Shown here in pieces: positions 62,659 through 64,000 of a DNA stretch of 64,000 nucleotides. Each line of letters opens with the position of its first letter. The stretch's first letter is position 1. The notes beneath the pieces were generated by a model. That model saw only the letters and a list, made by a program, of their open reading frames with translations. It did no database searches and had not been told where the DNA came from. This stretch comes from Mycobacterium sp. PSTR-4-N (GTDB lineage Bacteria > Actinomycetota > Actinomycetes > Mycobacteriales > Mycobacteriaceae), in NCBI RefSeq assembly GCF_022348085.1, contig NZ_JAKRFN010000015.1:79117-143116 (forward strand), in the 5' to 3' direction. Both the position numbers and the translations under genes were made by a program.

Positions 62659-64000
62659 TCAGGACCCGTCCCCGCGCGTCAGCATCGCCACCAGTGCCGG
62701 GCCGTACTCCTCGAGCGCCGCGATGTCGAGCAGATCGGAATGCCGGAACGGCACCGACACCGCCGTCAACTCGCCGCCGATGTAGCGCCGCCACGCCGGT
62801 GACGCAGTGCCCCACTGAGCGACCTCTTCTGCGGCGTCGACGAAGAAGACGTCCCCGTCGTAGTGCCCGTAGTCGGCGTCCGCCGTGAAACGCTCTGCGG
62901 CGATGTAGTTCTCGATCGCCACCGCCACGTGCCGGTCGTCGAGGACGGTGATGGCATCGCCCTGTTCCTTCATCAGCTCGACGGCCTGCTCGACGGTCAG
63001 GCGATCCTCGGGATCGACAGGGAAACCCATCTCCGCCAGCACACGTGCCAGCACGGCGTCTCGATCGTGGACGCGGCCGGCTTCGGTCACCTCCGGGTAG
63101 GAGTCCAGCATGGCGACCATGCCGATGAGCCGACCGCGCCGCCGCAGCTCCTGCGCCGCCAACAGCGCGAGAACGCCACCGAACGACCACCCCAGGAGGC
63201 GGACCGGACCGTCGGGAGCGATCTGCTCGACGATGTCGGCATAGTCCGACGCCAGCGAGGCCAGATCGTCGGGCAGCTGACCGCCCGAGAACAGCGCAGA
63301 CTGCAGCGCATAGAGCGGGACATCGCTCGGCAGAACATGTTTGAGCGCCGCGTAGGGCCAACCGAGGCCGCTGGCCGGCGGCAGGCAGAACAGCGGTGCC
63401 GCAGTCCCGGTGGTCCGCAGCGGCAGCGCGGGTGCAAAACTTCGCGCTCCGCCGCCCGAGTGCCCGGACAGCAGATCGTCGACGGCGGCGACGGTGGAGG
63501 CGACCATCAGGTCGGCCACGGACACGCGATCCGCAGCGCCGGCGAACTCGCGGCGCAGGACCGACGTCAGGCGGACCAGCAGCAGGGAATGTCCGCCCAG
63601 TTCGAAGAAGTCGGCGTCGACCGAGTCCACCGGCGTACCCAGGATGTCGGTGAAAAGCTCGCACAGCCGACGCTGCCGCTCGGTGCTCGGGGGACGCCCT
63701 GCGCTCGCGGAGAGAACCGGTTCGGGTAGTGCGTTCTTGTCGAGCTTGCCGCTGGGGGTGAGGGGGAACGCATCGAGCCGGATGAATGCCGCGGGCACCA
63801 TGTGGCTGGGGAGGGCGCGGGCGGCAAAGGCACGCAGTGTGTCGGCATCGGCGGGTTCAGGCGCGTCGCTGAGGTAGTAGGCGATGAGTCGTTGGTTGTG
63901 GACGATGACGCGTGTGGTGGTGATGGTGGGGTGTGTGGTGAGGGTTGTTTCGATGTCGGTGGGTTCGATGCGGATGCCGCGGAGTTTGATTTGGTCGTCG
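62659..64000 (-). CDS. Non-ribosomal peptide synthetase, 3' part (A domain end, PCP, thioesterase)
   Basis: 447 codons of a gene whose 5' part lies beyond the right edge. Domain order: end of an adenylation domain (DDQIKLRGIRIEPTDIE, A8; PLTPSGKLDKNALP, A10), a carrier domain (ADFFELGGHSLLLVRL, with the phosphopantetheine Ser) and a type I thioesterase (LFCLPPASGLGWPYAALK; nucleophile LLGWSFGGVLAL; late His in FRHSD). It releases the finished siderophore peptide. Position beside the N-hydroxylase, panD and siderophore-binding protein indicates the exochelin-type synthetase. The last 130 bp of the window use A-ending codons unlike the rest. Confidence 0.92.
   Translation of the reverse strand, partial: DDQIKLRGIRIEPTDIETTLTTHPTITTTRVIVHNQRLIAYYLSDAPEPADADTLRAFAARALPSHMVPAAFIRLDAFPLTPSGKLDKNALPEPVLSASAGRPPSTERQRRLCELFTDILGTPVDSVDADFFELGGHSLLLVRLTSVLRREFAGAADRVSVADLMVASTVAAVDDLLSGHSGGGARSFAPALPLRTTGTAAPLFCLPPASGLGWPYAALKHVLPSDVPLYALQSALFSGGQLPDDLASLASDYADIVEQIAPDGPVRLLGWSFGGVLALLAAQELRRRGRLIGMVAMLDSYPEVTEAGRVHDRDAVLARVLAEMGFPVDPEDRLTVEQAVELMKEQGDAITVLDDRHVAVAIENYIAAERFTADADYGHYDGDVFFVDAAEEVAQWGTASPAWRRYIGGELTAVSVPFRHSDLLDIAALEEYGPALVAMLTRGDGS

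Overview
The window is high-GC actinobacterial DNA, most likely from a rapidly growing Mycobacterium (Mycolicibacterium). The evidence is the near-identity of the RbpA protein to the mycobacterial one, the gene order cobIJ-cobH-cobG ... cobN-PPOX-fxsA ... lnt-ppm1-rbpA ... lppI-lipT (the order I recall, inverted, for M. tuberculosis Rv2066 to Rv2045c), separate lnt and ppm1 genes, an exochelin-type siderophore locus at the right end, and many genes with a TANNNT -10 element 6-7 nt before the start codon, as in mycobacterial leaderless mRNAs. I see no rRNA, tRNA, CRISPR array, insertion sequence or phage.

Left part (1-26.5 kb), conserved core with insertions. Aerobic cobalamin genes (cobIJ, cobH, cobG on minus; cobN on plus) flank an inserted block: an 89-aa protein, a TauD-type dioxygenase and a four-gene osmoprotectant ABC operon. 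A 32-aa membrane peptide gene with a perfect CRP-type palindrome upstream lies before cobN. Then come two tandem F420/PPOX proteins, fxsA, an amidohydrolase, lnt, ppm1, convergent rbpA (with a SigE/SigH-type promoter), two small conserved proteins, lppI and lipT, a copper amine oxidase, a YnfA-type protein, a SCO6745-type protein and a triple-DUF4333 lipoprotein.

Middle part (25.8-44.9 kb), sugar and polyol catabolism. A GntR-type regulator faces gntK-gntP across a clear palindromic operator. After an RDD protein and a DoxX protein with an 11-residue-repeat tail come xylB, a LysR regulator, and a polyol locus: an FGGY kinase; a SorC-type regulator plus SDR on minus; and on plus a zinc alcohol dehydrogenase, solute-binding protein, two permeases, two ATPases, a DhaK-DhaL kinase and an RpiB-type isomerase, mostly translationally coupled. 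This resembles the tetritol (D-threitol/erythritol) pathway described in M. smegmatis. Both ATPases carry Glu in place of the Q-loop Gln.

Right part (44.9-64 kb), accessory and siderophore genes. A TetR regulator faces a TetX-like flavin monooxygenase coupled to an MFS exporter. Then follow a DUF1330 protein, a DUF222/HNH protein, an EamA exporter, a Ddn-like protein, a polyamine-type ABC operon (potA-potD-potB-potC, with potA probably starting at CTG), an SRPBCC protein, an MFS transporter, a cytosine-type permease and a TspO protein. The last 4.3 kb holds an ornithine N-hydroxylase overlapping a panD paralogue, two IdeR-like boxes, a ferric-siderophore-binding lipoprotein and the 3' end of an NRPS with a terminal thioesterase. 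panD here probably supplies beta-alanine for an exochelin-type peptide.
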